The notes: a model not told the origin generated them from the letters alone. A stretch of 64,000 bases of DNA from Aequorivita sp. HC6-5 (GCA_905182755.1 CAJJCS010000005.1:124001-188000); one strand, 5' to 3'. Positions 45,506 to 55,413 are shown, counted from the stretch's first letter. Made by a program: numbers and translations.

Positions 45506-47020
45506 ATGAATAAAAAAGTTATATTACTTATCCTAGATGGATGGGGTAACACACAAGATCCTAGCATCTCTGCCCCGGCAAAGGCAGAAACTCCCTTTAT
45601 GGATGCTGCAATAAAAAAATATGCCCACGCAAATCTATTAACACACGGCGCGCATGTTGGCCTTCCTGATGGGCAAATGGGCAACAGCGAGGTAGGACAC
45701 ATGAACCTTGGCGCTGGTAGAATTGTATATCAAGATTTGGCAAAAATTAATTTGGCAGTAACACAAGACACTCTCAAGGACGAAAAAGTGTTGCAAAAAG
45801 CCTTTGCCTATGCCAAAACCAACAATAAAAATATTCATTTACTTGGGCTTGTCTCAGATGGCGGGGTACATTCTCACCTTGACCATATAAAAGGAATTTT
45901 AAAGGCTGCTAGTGATCAAAAATTAGAAAACGTTTTTGTGCATGCCTTTACAGATGGGCGCGATGTAGATCCAAAATCTGGCATACAACACATAGCGCAT
46001 TTACAAGACTACATGCAACAAACAACCGGCCGTATTGCAAGTGTAATTGGGCGCTACTTTGCCATGGATAGAGACACCCGTTGGGAGCGTGTTAAAAAAG
46101 CCTATGATTTGTTGTGCAGTGGCAAAGGCACGCCAACCAGTAACATTTCAAAGAGCATAGAGAAAAGCTACCAAGCAGGAGTTACAGATGAGTTTATGGA
46201 GCCTCTTGTAGTAACCAAAGACAATGCACCTGTTGCAACTATCAAAAAAGACGATGTTGTTATTTTCTTTAATTTTAGGACAGACCGCACCAGACAACTC
46301 ACCCAAGTATTAAGCCAGCAAGATTTAGAGGAGTATGGCATGAAAAAACTGCCTTTACATTTTGTAACCCTTACAAATTATGATGCTTCTTTTAAAGATA
46401 TAGAGGTAATTTACAACAAAGAAAATATCACCCAAACCCTTGGAGAGGTATTAGAAAAAAACAACAAAACCCAAATACGCATTGCCGAGACAGAAAAATA
46501 CCCTCATGTAACTTTCTTCTTTAATGGAGGAAGAGAAGCTCCTTTTACCGGTGAAAAAAGAATCTTATGTCCCTCACCAAAGGTTGCTACCTATGATTTA
46601 AAGCCAGAAATGAGCGCCTATGAAATTACAGACAGCATACTTCCAGAAATCAAGGCAGCATCTGCAGATTTTATTTGTTTGAATTTTGCTAATCCTGATA
46701 TGGTTGGCCACACTGGAGATTTAAAGGCTGCCACAAAAGCCTGTGAGGTGGTAGATGCTTGCGCCAAAAAAATTACAGAAGCGGCTCTTGCTCATGGATA
46801 TACAACCATTATCATCGCAGATCATGGAAATAGTGAGACTATGTGCAATCCAGATGGCTCACCAAATACGGCCCACACCATAAACCCTGTACCGCTTATT
46901 GTGGTAGATCCAGAGATAAAAAATGTGGATGACGGTGTTCTAGGAGATATAGCACCTACAATACTGCACATCATGGGCGTTGCCCAGCCAAAGCAGATGA
47001 CACAAAAATCATTAGTATAA
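45506..47020 (+). CDS. gpmI: 2,3-bisphosphoglycerate-independent phosphoglycerate mutase
   Basis: Interconverts 3- and 2-phosphoglycerate using Mn ions. 504 aa. Metal and catalytic residues: ILLILDGWG (Asp11), phospho-serine Ser61 in GQMGNSEVGHMNLGAGR, HAFTDGRDVDPKSG, RYFAMDRDTRWERV, FFNFRTDR, NFANPDMVGHTGD and IIADHGNSE. Followed after 13 nt by the thioredoxin-like lipoprotein gene. Confidence 0.97.
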   Translation: MNKKVILLILDGWGNTQDPSISAPAKAETPFMDAAIKKYAHANLLTHGAHVGLPDGQMGNSEVGHMNLGAGRIVYQDLAKINLAVTQDTLKDEKVLQKAFAYAKTNNKNIHLLGLVSDGGVHSHLDHIKGILKAASDQKLENVFVHAFTDGRDVDPKSGIQHIAHLQDYMQQTTGRIASVIGRYFAMDRDTRWERVKKAYDLLCSGKGTPTSNISKSIEKSYQAGVTDEFMEPLVVTKDNAPVATIKKDDVVIFFNFRTDRTRQLTQVLSQQDLEEYGMKKLPLHFVTLTNYDASFKDIEVIYNKENITQTLGEVLEKNNKTQIRIAETEKYPHVTFFFNGGREAPFTGEKRILCPSPKVATYDLKPEMSAYEITDSILPEIKAASADFICLNFANPDMVGHTGDLKAATKACEVVDACAKKITEAALAHGYTTIIIADHGNSETMCNPDGSPNTAHTINPVPLIVVDPEIKNVDDGVLGDIAPTILHIMGVAQPKQMTQKSLV

Positions 47021-47033
47021 AAAATTCTTAAAG

Positions 47034-47636
47034 ATGAACTATTTAAACACAAAAACAGTACTGATGGCCTTTGCTTGTTTGAGCCTACTCTCATGTAAAG
47101 ACCAAGCACAAAAAACCCAGCAAACTGTTACAGAAAATACCCAAGAAAACTACATTAGCGATAAACTTGTAGCAGACCCAGAAAACCAGGGTGAAAAAAT
47201 GCTACTTGGAAAGGTGCGCTACGCAGATTTTAAAAATGATAGTTTATTTCCTTGGATGTCTGAAAATTTCAAAGCGTACACCCCAGACTCCATTACATTA
47301 ATTGAGCTTAAAAAAGAGCTTACAGGTGTTTACATCAAAGCTTTTATGGGCACTTGGTGTGAGGATAGCCAGCGTGAAGTTCCGCATTTTTACAAAATAT
47401 TAAAGAGTATTGGTATCAATGAGGAGCGCATAGAGATGGTCGCTGTATCTCATGATAAAGATACCCCGCAGGGCTATGAAAAAGAGCTTAATATTGCCTA
47501 TGTGCCTACTTTTATTTTTTACAAGCAAGAACAAGAAATAGGACGTTTTGTTGAATATGCTCAAACAGCAACCCTTGAAGAAGATATCCTTACCATTGTT
47601 ACAAATAAAGCATACACGCCAGCATACGCAGAATAA
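47034..47636 (+). CDS. Thioredoxin-family lipoprotein with a single active-site cysteine
   Basis: 200 aa. SPII signal (Cys21, SLLSCK). A spacer is followed by a thioredoxin-like domain: ITLIELKKELTGVYIKAFMGTWCEDSQREVPHFYKILKSIG, VSHDKDTPQGYEKELNIAYVPTFIFYKQEQEIGRFVEYAQTATLEEDI with the cis-Pro motif VPTF. The active site is WCEDS instead of WCxxC, so only one cysteine remains. Disulfide exchange of the usual kind is excluded; a peroxidase-like or binding role is possible. Transcribed with gpmI. Confidence 0.87.
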   Translation: MNYLNTKTVLMAFACLSLLSCKDQAQKTQQTVTENTQENYISDKLVADPENQGEKMLLGKVRYADFKNDSLFPWMSENFKAYTPDSITLIELKKELTGVYIKAFMGTWCEDSQREVPHFYKILKSIGINEERIEMVAVSHDKDTPQGYEKELNIAYVPTFIFYKQEQEIGRFVEYAQTATLEEDILTIVTNKAYTPAYAE

Positions 47637-47694
47637 TAAACTCTGGTGGTAATTTTCTTTGTAATTTTACCAAGTCAAACAGTAACTAGTTAAC

Positions 47695-48090
47695 ATGAAA
47701 GACACCCTTACTATAGCCATAGATTTTGACGGCACCATTGTAGAAAATGCCTATCCAAAAATTGGGAAGCCCCTTATCTTTGCGTTTGAAACTATTAAAA
47801 AATTACAAGAAAATAGACATAGGGTAATCTTGTGGACCTACAGAAGAGGTGAAGAACTTGACCAGGCAGTTGCATTTTGCGAAAAACACGGTGTTACTTT
47901 TTATGCTGTAAATATGAGTTTTCCTGAGGAAGACTATGACACCTCCTACAGCAGAAAAATAAATGCAGATATTTTTATTGACGATAGAAATATTGGAGGC
48001 ATGAAGAGCTGGGGAGAAATTTACCAAGAAATTATCGGGGAACTAAGCCCCCAAAAGCCAAGCAAGAAAAAAGGTTGGTTTAACTTTTAA
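47695..48090 (+). CDS. HAD-like hydrolase, BT0820 type
   Basis: 131 aa, a minimal HAD fold: DxDGT motif in IAIDFDGTIVEN (Asp10, Asp12), VILWTYRRGEELDQAVAFCEKHGV, and INADIFIDDRNIGG as the last motif. It resembles the small Bacteroides BT0820-type phosphatase family; the substrate is unknown. map starts 8 nt later, so the two are likely co-transcribed. Confidence 0.85.
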   Translation: MKDTLTIAIDFDGTIVENAYPKIGKPLIFAFETIKKLQENRHRVILWTYRRGEELDQAVAFCEKHGVTFYAVNMSFPEEDYDTSYSRKINADIFIDDRNIGGMKSWGEIYQEIIGELSPQKPSKKKGWFNF

Positions 48091-48098
48091 CAGGTACT

Positions 48099-48905
48099 AT
48101 GATTATTACAAAATCTAGAGAAGAAATAGAACTAATGAGAGAAGCGGCGTTAGTTGTTTCAAGAACATTAGGAATGCTGGCCAAAGAGGTAAAGGTTGGT
48201 GTAACCACCAATGAGTTAAACACCATGGCAGAGGCCTACATACGCGAGCAAGATGCGGTTCCTGGATTTTTAGGTTTGTATGACTGCCCCTCTACACTTT
48301 TAACTAGTGTAAACGAGGCTATTGTTCATGGACTCCCTACAGACATCCCACTAAAAGAGGGTGATATTGTTAGTATAGATTGTGGCGCAATAAAGCACGG
48401 CTTTTATGGAGACCATGCCTACACTTTTGAGGTAGGTGAGGTCGCCCAAGAAACAAAAAAATTACTCCAAGTAACTAAAGAATCCCTCTATGTTGGTATA
48501 CAGGAGTTAAAAGCTGGAAACCGCGTTGGCGATGTTGGTTTTGCTATACAAAACTACTGCGAAAGCCATGGGTATGGCGTTGTGAGAGAATTGGTAGGAC
48601 ACGGGCTTGGTAAAACCATGCACGAAGATCCAGAAATGCCTAATTATGGCCGCAGGGGTCGTGGCAAAAAATTTATAGAAGGTATGACCGTTGCCATAGA
48701 ACCTATGATTAACCTTGGTACACGCCGTATCAAACAGCTTAAAGATGGCTGGACGATTGTGACCCAAGACGGGAAACCAAGTGCGCATTTTGAACACAAT
48801 ATAGCCATTGTTGATGGGCAGCCAGAGCTGTTGTCTACTTTCGATTTTGTGTATAAGGCCCTTGGAATTACAAGTAATGAAGAAGATCCTTACAGAAAGA
48901 AATAA
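48099..48905 (+). CDS. map: Methionine aminopeptidase type I
   Basis: Removes the initiator methionine. 268 aa. Metal ligands: SIDCGAIKHGFYGDHAYTF (two Asp), the His in ELVGHGLGKTMHEDPEMPNYG, Glu in VAIEPMINLG, and Glu in SAHFEHNIAIVDG. Intact and probably essential. Confidence 0.96.
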   Translation: MIITKSREEIELMREAALVVSRTLGMLAKEVKVGVTTNELNTMAEAYIREQDAVPGFLGLYDCPSTLLTSVNEAIVHGLPTDIPLKEGDIVSIDCGAIKHGFYGDHAYTFEVGEVAQETKKLLQVTKESLYVGIQELKAGNRVGDVGFAIQNYCESHGYGVVRELVGHGLGKTMHEDPEMPNYGRRGRGKKFIEGMTVAIEPMINLGTRRIKQLKDGWTIVTQDGKPSAHFEHNIAIVDGQPELLSTFDFVYKALGITSNEEDPYRKK

Positions 48906-48932
48906 CCTGAATATACCTTTAGGGCAATTTTT

Positions 48933-50990
48933 TTAATAGTTTAAAATTTCAATAATTTTTTCTTTTACTTTTTCTGTAGAGGGTATCATGGTTTGCTCTA
49001 ATACGCTATTGAGTGGTATGGCTGGCATATTCTCAGAACCAATGATCATCACGGGAGCATCCAAAGACTGGAAGCATTCTTCCTGGATACGTCCTTGCAA
49101 AGCTCTACTAAAACTATTTTCACTTGGCTCTTCTGTAACCACCAAACACTTACCGCATTTGTTTACAGAGGCAAAAACAGTATCATAATCTAGAGGATGT
49201 AGCGTGCGCAGATCTACAATCTCTACAACATCCTGAAGACCAAGTGCTGCAGTAGCATTTATTGCCCAGTGTACTCCCATACCGTAGGTAATAATAGACA
49301 AAGTCTCATCTTCCTCTTTTTTCCAAATTTCTTGCAGTACCCAAGCCTTCCCAAAGGGAAGCATGTAATCTTCGCTAGGCTCTACACTTGTTGCTCCTTT
49401 TGTTCCTGGCACTTTAGACCAATACAAACCTTTATGCTCAAAAATAACCACAGGATTTGGATCGTAATAGGCTGCTTTTATAAGCCCTTTTAAATCTGCA
49501 CCGTTACTTGGGTAGGCTATTTTTAATCCTCTTATATTACTTACCACACTCTCCATAGAAGAGGAGTGATACGGGCCGCCACTACCATAGGCGCCAATAG
49601 GCACTCTGAGTATCATTGACACAGGCCATTTACCATTAGAGAGGTAACAACTTCGTGACACTTCTGTAAATAATTGATTAAGCCCTGGCCACAAATAATC
49701 TGCAAATTGCACCTCAACAATTGGCTTTAGGCCAACAGCGCTCATCCCCACGGTAGATCCTACAATAAAGGCTTCTTGGATGGCTGTGTTAAATACCCTG
49801 TTATCACCAAATTTTTGGGCTAAGGTTGCGGCTTCTCTAAACACACCGCCAAGTCTTCCTCCAACATCTTGCCCATACAACAAACACTCTGGATGCTTTG
49901 CCATTAGTTCTTCAATGGCAAACAATGCGCAATCTACCATCACCACTTTATCTGCTCCTTTTGGGGTGCGCTCCCCTACTTCTTGTGTTATTGGTGTTGG
50001 GGCAAAATCATGGGTAAATAAATCTTCAGCAGAAGGATCTTCAGCGGCTAGCGCGCTGCTTAGAGCCTGTTTTACGCGGCTCTCAATATCAGATTCTATA
50101 ATTTGTATTTCTGCCTTAGTGGCACCCTGCTGCAGAAGTAGTGCAAGCATTTTAGGATACGGATCCTCAGATCTTGCCTGCTTCAAATCATCTCTGTAAA
50201 ACTCCATGCGCACACCAGAGGTGTGGTGATTTAATAAAGGAACCTTGGCATGTATTAAAAACGGGCGGCGCTGGGTTCTGATTTTCTCAAGCACCTCTTT
50301 GATTGTGTTGTAACTTTGCTCAAAATCTGTTCCGTCTATGGAGATGGCCTCTAGACCATGAAATCCTGCAGCGTACTGGGCAGCATTTTGAGCTCTAGTT
50401 TCTGCAGCATTGGCAGAAATATCCCAGCCATTATCTTGTACTAAATACAAAATAGGCAATTGTTTTAAAGCAGCCATCTGGAAGGCTTCTGCAATTTCAC
50501 CCTCTGTTACACTTGCATCACCTAAAGAGCAAACTACCACTGGCGCGTCTTGTGGTTTATAGCTAGAAAGCTTCTCTGCCTCTTTATACCAAAAACCCAT
50601 CGCTACTCCAGTAGCTGGTATCGCTTGCATACCAGTGGCACTACTTTGGTGGGGTATTTTAGGCTTGTCATCATCTCTCAAACTGGGATGACAGTAGTAG
50701 GTTCTACCACCAGAGAATGGATCGTCTTTTTTTGCCAACACCTGGAGCATCAACTCATAGGGAGTCATGCCTATAGAGAGTAGCATCGCATCATCCCGGT
50801 AGTATGGAAACAAATAATCTTGAGGCATTAACTGCATACCAAGAGCTGTTTGTATCACCTCATGACCACGAGAGGTAGCATGTACATACTTAGAAACAAC
50901 TTTAAAATTATCTTCATACACCTGGGTCATTGCCTTTGCAGTAACCAGGTTTTTAAAGGCTTCTAAGATTAATTCTTTGGTGATTTTCAT
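48933..50990 (-). CDS. Branched-chain 2-oxoacid dehydrogenase E1, fused alpha-beta subunit
   Basis: TPP enzyme that decarboxylates 2-oxoisovalerate and related acids. One 685-aa chain combines the alpha part (residues 1-340; SRGHEVIQTALGMQL, TPP motif GDASVTEGEIAEAFQMAALKQLPILYLVQDN) and the beta part (350-685; LYGQDVGGRLGGVFREA, AFIVGSTVGMSAVGLKPIVEVQFADY, HKGLYWSKV, VDLRTLHPLD, VTEEPSENS). The fusion is common in Bacteroidetes. It follows its E2 gene by 70 nt; no E3 gene is in the window. Provides branched acyl-CoA for branched-chain fatty acids or catabolism. Confidence 0.93.
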   Translation of the reverse strand: MKITKELILEAFKNLVTAKAMTQVYEDNFKVVSKYVHATSRGHEVIQTALGMQLMPQDYLFPYYRDDAMLLSIGMTPYELMLQVLAKKDDPFSGGRTYYCHPSLRDDDKPKIPHQSSATGMQAIPATGVAMGFWYKEAEKLSSYKPQDAPVVVCSLGDASVTEGEIAEAFQMAALKQLPILYLVQDNGWDISANAAETRAQNAAQYAAGFHGLEAISIDGTDFEQSYNTIKEVLEKIRTQRRPFLIHAKVPLLNHHTSGVRMEFYRDDLKQARSEDPYPKMLALLLQQGATKAEIQIIESDIESRVKQALSSALAAEDPSAEDLFTHDFAPTPITQEVGERTPKGADKVVMVDCALFAIEELMAKHPECLLYGQDVGGRLGGVFREAATLAQKFGDNRVFNTAIQEAFIVGSTVGMSAVGLKPIVEVQFADYLWPGLNQLFTEVSRSCYLSNGKWPVSMILRVPIGAYGSGGPYHSSSMESVVSNIRGLKIAYPSNGADLKGLIKAAYYDPNPVVIFEHKGLYWSKVPGTKGATSVEPSEDYMLPFGKAWVLQEIWKKEEDETLSIITYGMGVHWAINATAALGLQDVVEIVDLRTLHPLDYDTVFASVNKCGKCLVVTEEPSENSFSRALQGRIQEECFQSLDAPVMIIGSENMPAIPLNSVLEQTMIPSTEKVKEKIIEILNY

Positions 50991-51060
50991 GCTATACTAT
51001 TCAAAAATATGTTACACTGTGTGTTTTTTATAAGGCTGCTCCCAGGCTTGACCTAAGAAT

Positions 51061-52338
51061 CTAAAAGGAGCGGTTTATATCAAAATTTTCCATGTTGTCG
51101 GCAATACGCTTTAAAAAAGAACCTGCAAGATGCCCATCTACAATTCTGTGATCAAAGGACAGAGACAAATACATCATGCTTCGTATTTCTATAGTATCAC
51201 CCTGGGGATTTTCTATTACCTCGGCGCGTTTTTTTATAATTCCTGTCGCTAAAATTGCTGCTTCTGGCTGGTTAATAATAGGGGTTCCCATCAAACTACC
51301 GAAGGTTCCTACATTACTAATGGTAAAGCTACCTCCTTTGATATCATCTGCCTTTAAATTTCCAGAACGAGACTTTTGTGCCAGCTCATTAATAGCGCCA
51401 GCAAGGGTTTTTAAGTCTTTCTTGTCTGCATTTTTAACCACTGGAACAATTAAATTTCCAGAGGGCAGCGCTGTTGCCATTCCAATATTTATATCCTGCT
51501 TTACTATAATGTTTTTTCCGTCAAGGGATGCATTTATCATCGGGAAATCCTTGATAGCATTTGCGACTGCCTCTATAAATAGCGGTGTAAAGGTTAGCTT
51601 CTCTCCATGGGTCTTTAGAAATAGCACTTTATTTGTATTTCGCCATGCAACCATATTAGTTAGATCTGCCTCAACATAAGCCGTTACATGTGGAGAGGTA
51701 TGCTTACTATACACCATATGGTCTGCAATCATTTCTCGCATGCGGTCCATGGGTATAATCTTACCACTACCTTTATCAAATTTTAAATCGGGAATACTAT
51801 ACCCCTGATTTTTGCTTTCTAGTTGCCCAAACTGAAAAGGCCTCCCCGCTTCTATATAACTTGTAATATCTGTTTTACGCAAACGCCCATCTAGGCCGCT
51901 ACCCTTAATACAGGCTAGCTCTTGGTAGCTAATATGATGTTTTCTAGCCATACTATCTACAAGGGGAGAAATAAAAACGTTGTCGTTTACTTTTAAAATT
52001 CCTTTAGTAGCTAAGGGTTTTTTAGTGGTTTTACCACTTTTAATTAAATCTTTCTGGGGAGGGTTTTCTGGAAGGGTTTTAGCAGTATCTACTTCATTAG
52101 ATAATGACAACAAAGCAATGGTTTGCCCTACTTGAACAATATCATTCACGGCAGCCTGGTGAGAAATCATCACTCCAGAGCCTGGAGCAGGCACTTCATT
52201 ATCTACCTTATCTGTGGCAATTTCAACAAGAATATCACCTTCTTGGAAAGCGGCACCTTCTTCTACCAACCAATTAAGTATGGTACCCTGGGTTATACTT
52301 TCGCCCATTTTAGGCATATTAAATGCAGTTTCTGTCAT
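51061..52338 (-). CDS. Branched-chain 2-oxoacid dehydrogenase E2 (dihydrolipoamide acyltransferase)
   Basis: 425 aa from the ATG at 52338 (MTETAFNMPKMGESITQG); the longer frame upstream is not part of the family. One lipoyl domain (lipoyl Lys in EIATDKVDNEV), a proline/lysine linker, the E1/E3-binding domain (VFISPLVDSMARKHHISYQELACIKGSGLDGRLRKTDI) and the catalytic domain ending with SFDHRIVDGHLAGSF (HxxxDG). The lipoyl group depends on LipA (24.4 kb). First gene of the E2-E1 operon, divergent from an Lrp regulator. Confidence 0.94.
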   Translation of the reverse strand: MTETAFNMPKMGESITQGTILNWLVEEGAAFQEGDILVEIATDKVDNEVPAPGSGVMISHQAAVNDIVQVGQTIALLSLSNEVDTAKTLPENPPQKDLIKSGKTTKKPLATKGILKVNDNVFISPLVDSMARKHHISYQELACIKGSGLDGRLRKTDITSYIEAGRPFQFGQLESKNQGYSIPDLKFDKGSGKIIPMDRMREMIADHMVYSKHTSPHVTAYVEADLTNMVAWRNTNKVLFLKTHGEKLTFTPLFIEAVANAIKDFPMINASLDGKNIIVKQDINIGMATALPSGNLIVPVVKNADKKDLKTLAGAINELAQKSRSGNLKADDIKGGSFTISNVGTFGSLMGTPIINQPEAAILATGIIKKRAEVIENPQGDTIEIRSMMYLSLSFDHRIVDGHLAGSFLKRIADNMENFDINRSF

Positions 52339-52364
52339 ACCACTTCTATCTTTTATATAATGCA

Positions 52365-52393
52365 TAAAAATACAAAAAATGCAATTTAAACAA
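52365..52393 (-). promoter_or_regulatory. Promoter of the E2-E1 operon
   Basis: Minus strand TTG (52393-52391), 18-nt spacer, TATTTTTA (52372-52365), one mismatch, 26 nt before the E2 ATG. The 162-nt space to the divergent lrp gene is AT-rich and could hold regulator sites. Confidence 0.5.
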
Positions 52394-52500
52394 TATGTAT
52401 TACCTGCCTTAAAGTTAATAATTAGTGTTTTATTCTGAAATACTACAAAAAACATAATATTTATTCTATTTTTATAGCCAAATAACCGAATAAACAGCAA

Positions 52501-52986
52501 ATGAAACTTGACACAACAGATGTTGCCATCCTAAAGGCACTACAAAAAGACTCTAATAGAACCGTAAAGAGTCTTGCTGAGGATTTAAAGAGATCTACAA
52601 CTCCTGTTTTTGAACGCATTAAAAAACTTGAGCGTGAAGGTTACATAAAGGGGTATTCTGCCAGGTTAAATCAAAAAAAACTAGGGCTTAAACAAACCGT
52701 CTTTGTTGCCATAACACTGCAGGGGCACACGCGCACCTATTTAGAGAAATTTGTTAAAAAAGTGAATGATTTTCCAGAAGTTGTGGAGTGTCATAGGGTT
52801 AGTGGCACCTTTGATTACCTGCTCAAATTAATTGTTGAAGACATAGAGGCCTACGAGACTTTTATAATCACAAAACTCACCCTATTGCCCTATTTAGGAA
52901 ATGTTCAAAGCCTTATAACACTCTCAACTGGTAAAGAAATTAATGAAATAGACTTGAGCCATTTGGCTGAAAAACACACTGCTTAA
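52501..52986 (+). CDS. Lrp/AsnC family regulator, probable controller of the E2-E1 operon
   Basis: 161 aa: winged helix (VAILKALQKDSNRTVKSLAEDLKRSTTPVFERIKKLEREGYI) and RAM domain (VFVAITLQGHTRTYLEKFVKKVNDFPEVVECHRVSGTFDYLLKLIVEDIEAYE). Divergent from the branched-chain E2-E1 operon. In Pseudomonas the Lrp homologue BkdR sits next to and activates the bkd genes, so local control by branched-chain amino acids is a reasonable inference. Confidence 0.92.
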   Translation: MKLDTTDVAILKALQKDSNRTVKSLAEDLKRSTTPVFERIKKLEREGYIKGYSARLNQKKLGLKQTVFVAITLQGHTRTYLEKFVKKVNDFPEVVECHRVSGTFDYLLKLIVEDIEAYETFIITKLTLLPYLGNVQSLITLSTGKEINEIDLSHLAEKHTA

Positions 52987-53094
52987 GCCAAACAATAGAG
53001 TGCGCTTTAAGACCCAGTAAAACACTTAGATTTACATCTCAAGCAAGGCAAGTCTATATATTTTAGTACATTTAGGTACTGTTAATTACTGCTC

Positions 53095-53905
53095 ATGAAA
53101 CTTTTACTTTCATATATATGTATATTTTGTGCTCCTTTTTTGTGGGCGCAAGAAGATCAGATGCAGTTTTCATTGTATTTTGAAAATGACAAATCACAGC
53201 TTACACAAGAACACATCTTTATTCTTGATAGCATAAAACAAATACACAACAAAGACAAGCTAGATGTACATATTAAAGGCTACACAAACACAGTTGGCAA
53301 AGAAGACTACAACTTAACGCTCTCTAAAAGTAGAGCAGCAAATGTGACTAAAAACTTGCGTGAGTTTACCATTATTTCTTCTCAGGGATATGGTGAGTTG
53401 GATAGTGATTCAAAAACCAAACAGACGTGTAGATATTTTTATTCACCTTAAAAAATACCATGTAAAAGTAGCTGGAGAGATTGTCTTAAAACCCACTCAA
53501 AGTGGTATTGCCCCAGAATATGCAAAAGTATTTAGAGCGGGAGACAAAATCACAATTGAAGGAATTAGGTTCTATCAAGACAGAGATATCATGCTAAATG
53601 AGAGCAAAAAAGCACTGAAAAAACTTCTTACTTTTTTACAACAATACCCAAACATGACTTTTAAGCTTCTTGGCCATATTTGTTGTGGAGACCCTGATAA
53701 CCCAGGAATAGATTTTACAAATCTAAGAACAGGAAAGAAAAACTTAAGTGAGGCAAGGGCTCAATACGTTTACAATTACCTTATTAAAAAAGGGATTAAC
53801 AAAAACAGAATGAGTTATAAAGGCATGGCCTTTAGGCAACCACTTGGCAAAAGAAGCACCAATGATAGACGCGTGGAGATAGAAATTATTTCCTTTAATG
53901 ATTAG
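53095..53905 (+). CDS. Secreted protein with two OmpA-like peptidoglycan-binding domains (frameshifted)
   Basis: Signal peptide ending near FLWAQ. The first OmpA-like domain covers residues 23-120 (LYFENDKSQLTQEHIFILDSI, IKGYTNTVGKEDYNLTLSKSRAANVTKNL). An extra A near 53418 shifts the frame just before its end (PNRRVDIFIH). A second OmpA domain follows (GIRFYQDRDIMLNESKKALKKLLTFLQQYP, LLGHICCG, NLSEARAQYVYNYLIKKGINKNRMSYKGMAFRQPL, NDRRVEIEI). No barrel or lipobox, so it would be a soluble periplasmic double peptidoglycan binder. About 270 aa. Confidence 0.85.
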
Positions 53906-53907
53906 CC

Positions 53908-55413
53908 CTATCGTGTTCTCCAGAAAAAAGGTGTAAATAAAATAAGTACTGTAAAGAGTTCAAGCCTTCCAATTAACATTAAAAAAGTAGCCCATAATTT
54001 TGCCAATGATGGCAAATCTGCATAGGTATGCACAGGGCCAAGATCTCCCAGAGCTGGACCTACATTACCAAGGGTTGATGCTGCAGCACCAAGGGCCGTT
54101 TTAAAGTCAAGCCCGAGCACAGAAAAAACAATCACACCAACAATAAAGGACAGCATGTATAATATAAAAAATCCAAGTATGTTAAAAACGATAGGCCGTT
54201 GTACAGCTCTTGTGTTATAACGTACGGGTAAAATTGCATTAGGGTGCAGGGTACGTTTAAACTCTAAAACTCCGTTTTTAATCATAATTAAATGCCGTAC
54301 AATTTTAATCCCTCCAGAGGTAGACCCAGAAGATCCACCCAAAAACATTAAACCAAATAAAGATATGGTCAAAATAGGAGTCCAGATAGCATAATCTGAG
54401 GTCACAAAACCTGTAGTGGTAACAATGGCTAATATCTGAAATAAGCCGTGACGAACACTTGCTTCCAACTCTCCCCATACCATAGGGTGCACAATACTAC
54501 TGGCGCTAAGATCAACTTTAAAGTAAATAACGGCTGCAAAAATAGCCGTAAGGATAATAAGTAAAAATGAGTAGGCTTTAAACTCCTCATCACGAATTAT
54601 TTTAGAAAACTTGAGCTTAAATGCAAAGTAACTCAGCACAAAATTAGTACCTGCCAGAAACATAAAAAACATAATTATGTACTGTATAAGTGGCGTGTCA
54701 TTCCAGTGAGCTATACTAGCATTTTTGGTAGAAAAACCACCCGTACTCAGCGTGCTCAATGAATGATTGATCGCATCAAAAAAGCTCATCCCTGCAAGGC
54801 TTAACAATAAAGTTTCTGCAGCGGTATAACCCACATATATGAGCCACAATCGTTTTGCAGTATCTGTAATTCTTGGATGTAACTTATCTCCTCCAGGCCC
54901 TGGAGCCTCTGCAGCAAATAACTGCATTCCTCCAATACCCAGTAGAGGTAATATGGCAACAGCCAAAACAATAATACCCATGCCGCCTATCCAGTGGGTA
55001 ATACTTCTCCAAAATAAAATACCCTTTGGAAGGCTCTCTACATCATTTAAAATACTAGCTCCCGTTGTAGAATAGCCACTCATGGTTTCAAAAAAAGCAT
55101 TGGTAAATGAGGGTATTGCGCCTGTAAACAAATACGGCAGTGTGCCGGCCAAAGACATAATCACCCAGCCCATTGCCACAACAATGTATCCGTCTCTTTT
55201 GTGTAGTTCTTTTTTGTGCGCGCGGGTTAAAAACATAACTAAGCCTCCTGTTGCCAGAGTAACTAGCCCTGAGAGTAACATTTGCTGAAGCACACCATCG
55301 TTGTAAACGGCGCTCATAATAGAGGCAATTAACATAAAAGAGCCGTTTACCGCTAGGAGTAGGCCCATGATATGTGCAATAATTTTATGATTTACTTGTT
55401 TAAAAAAACTCAT
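53908..55413 (-). CDS. trkH: Potassium uptake protein TrkH (KtrB-like)
   Basis: 501-aa membrane subunit with four MPM repeats. Selectivity-filter regions: ETMSGYSTTGASIL, HSLSTLSTGGFSTKNASI, ATTTGFVTSDY, and ASTLGNVGPALGDLGP. GGSSGSTSGGIKIVR is the conserved loop of the third repeat. The ATG overlaps the trkA stop by one base (TAATG), giving coupled synthesis with TrkA. Confidence 0.95.
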   Translation of the reverse strand: MSFFKQVNHKIIAHIMGLLLAVNGSFMLIASIMSAVYNDGVLQQMLLSGLVTLATGGLVMFLTRAHKKELHKRDGYIVVAMGWVIMSLAGTLPYLFTGAIPSFTNAFFETMSGYSTTGASILNDVESLPKGILFWRSITHWIGGMGIIVLAVAILPLLGIGGMQLFAAEAPGPGGDKLHPRITDTAKRLWLIYVGYTAAETLLLSLAGMSFFDAINHSLSTLSTGGFSTKNASIAHWNDTPLIQYIIMFFMFLAGTNFVLSYFAFKLKFSKIIRDEEFKAYSFLLIILTAIFAAVIYFKVDLSASSIVHPMVWGELEASVRHGLFQILAIVTTTGFVTSDYAIWTPILTISLFGLMFLGGSSGSTSGGIKIVRHLIMIKNGVLEFKRTLHPNAILPVRYNTRAVQRPIVFNILGFFILYMLSFIVGVIVFSVLGLDFKTALGAAASTLGNVGPALGDLGPVHTYADLPSLAKLWATFLMLIGRLELFTVLILFTPFFWRTR

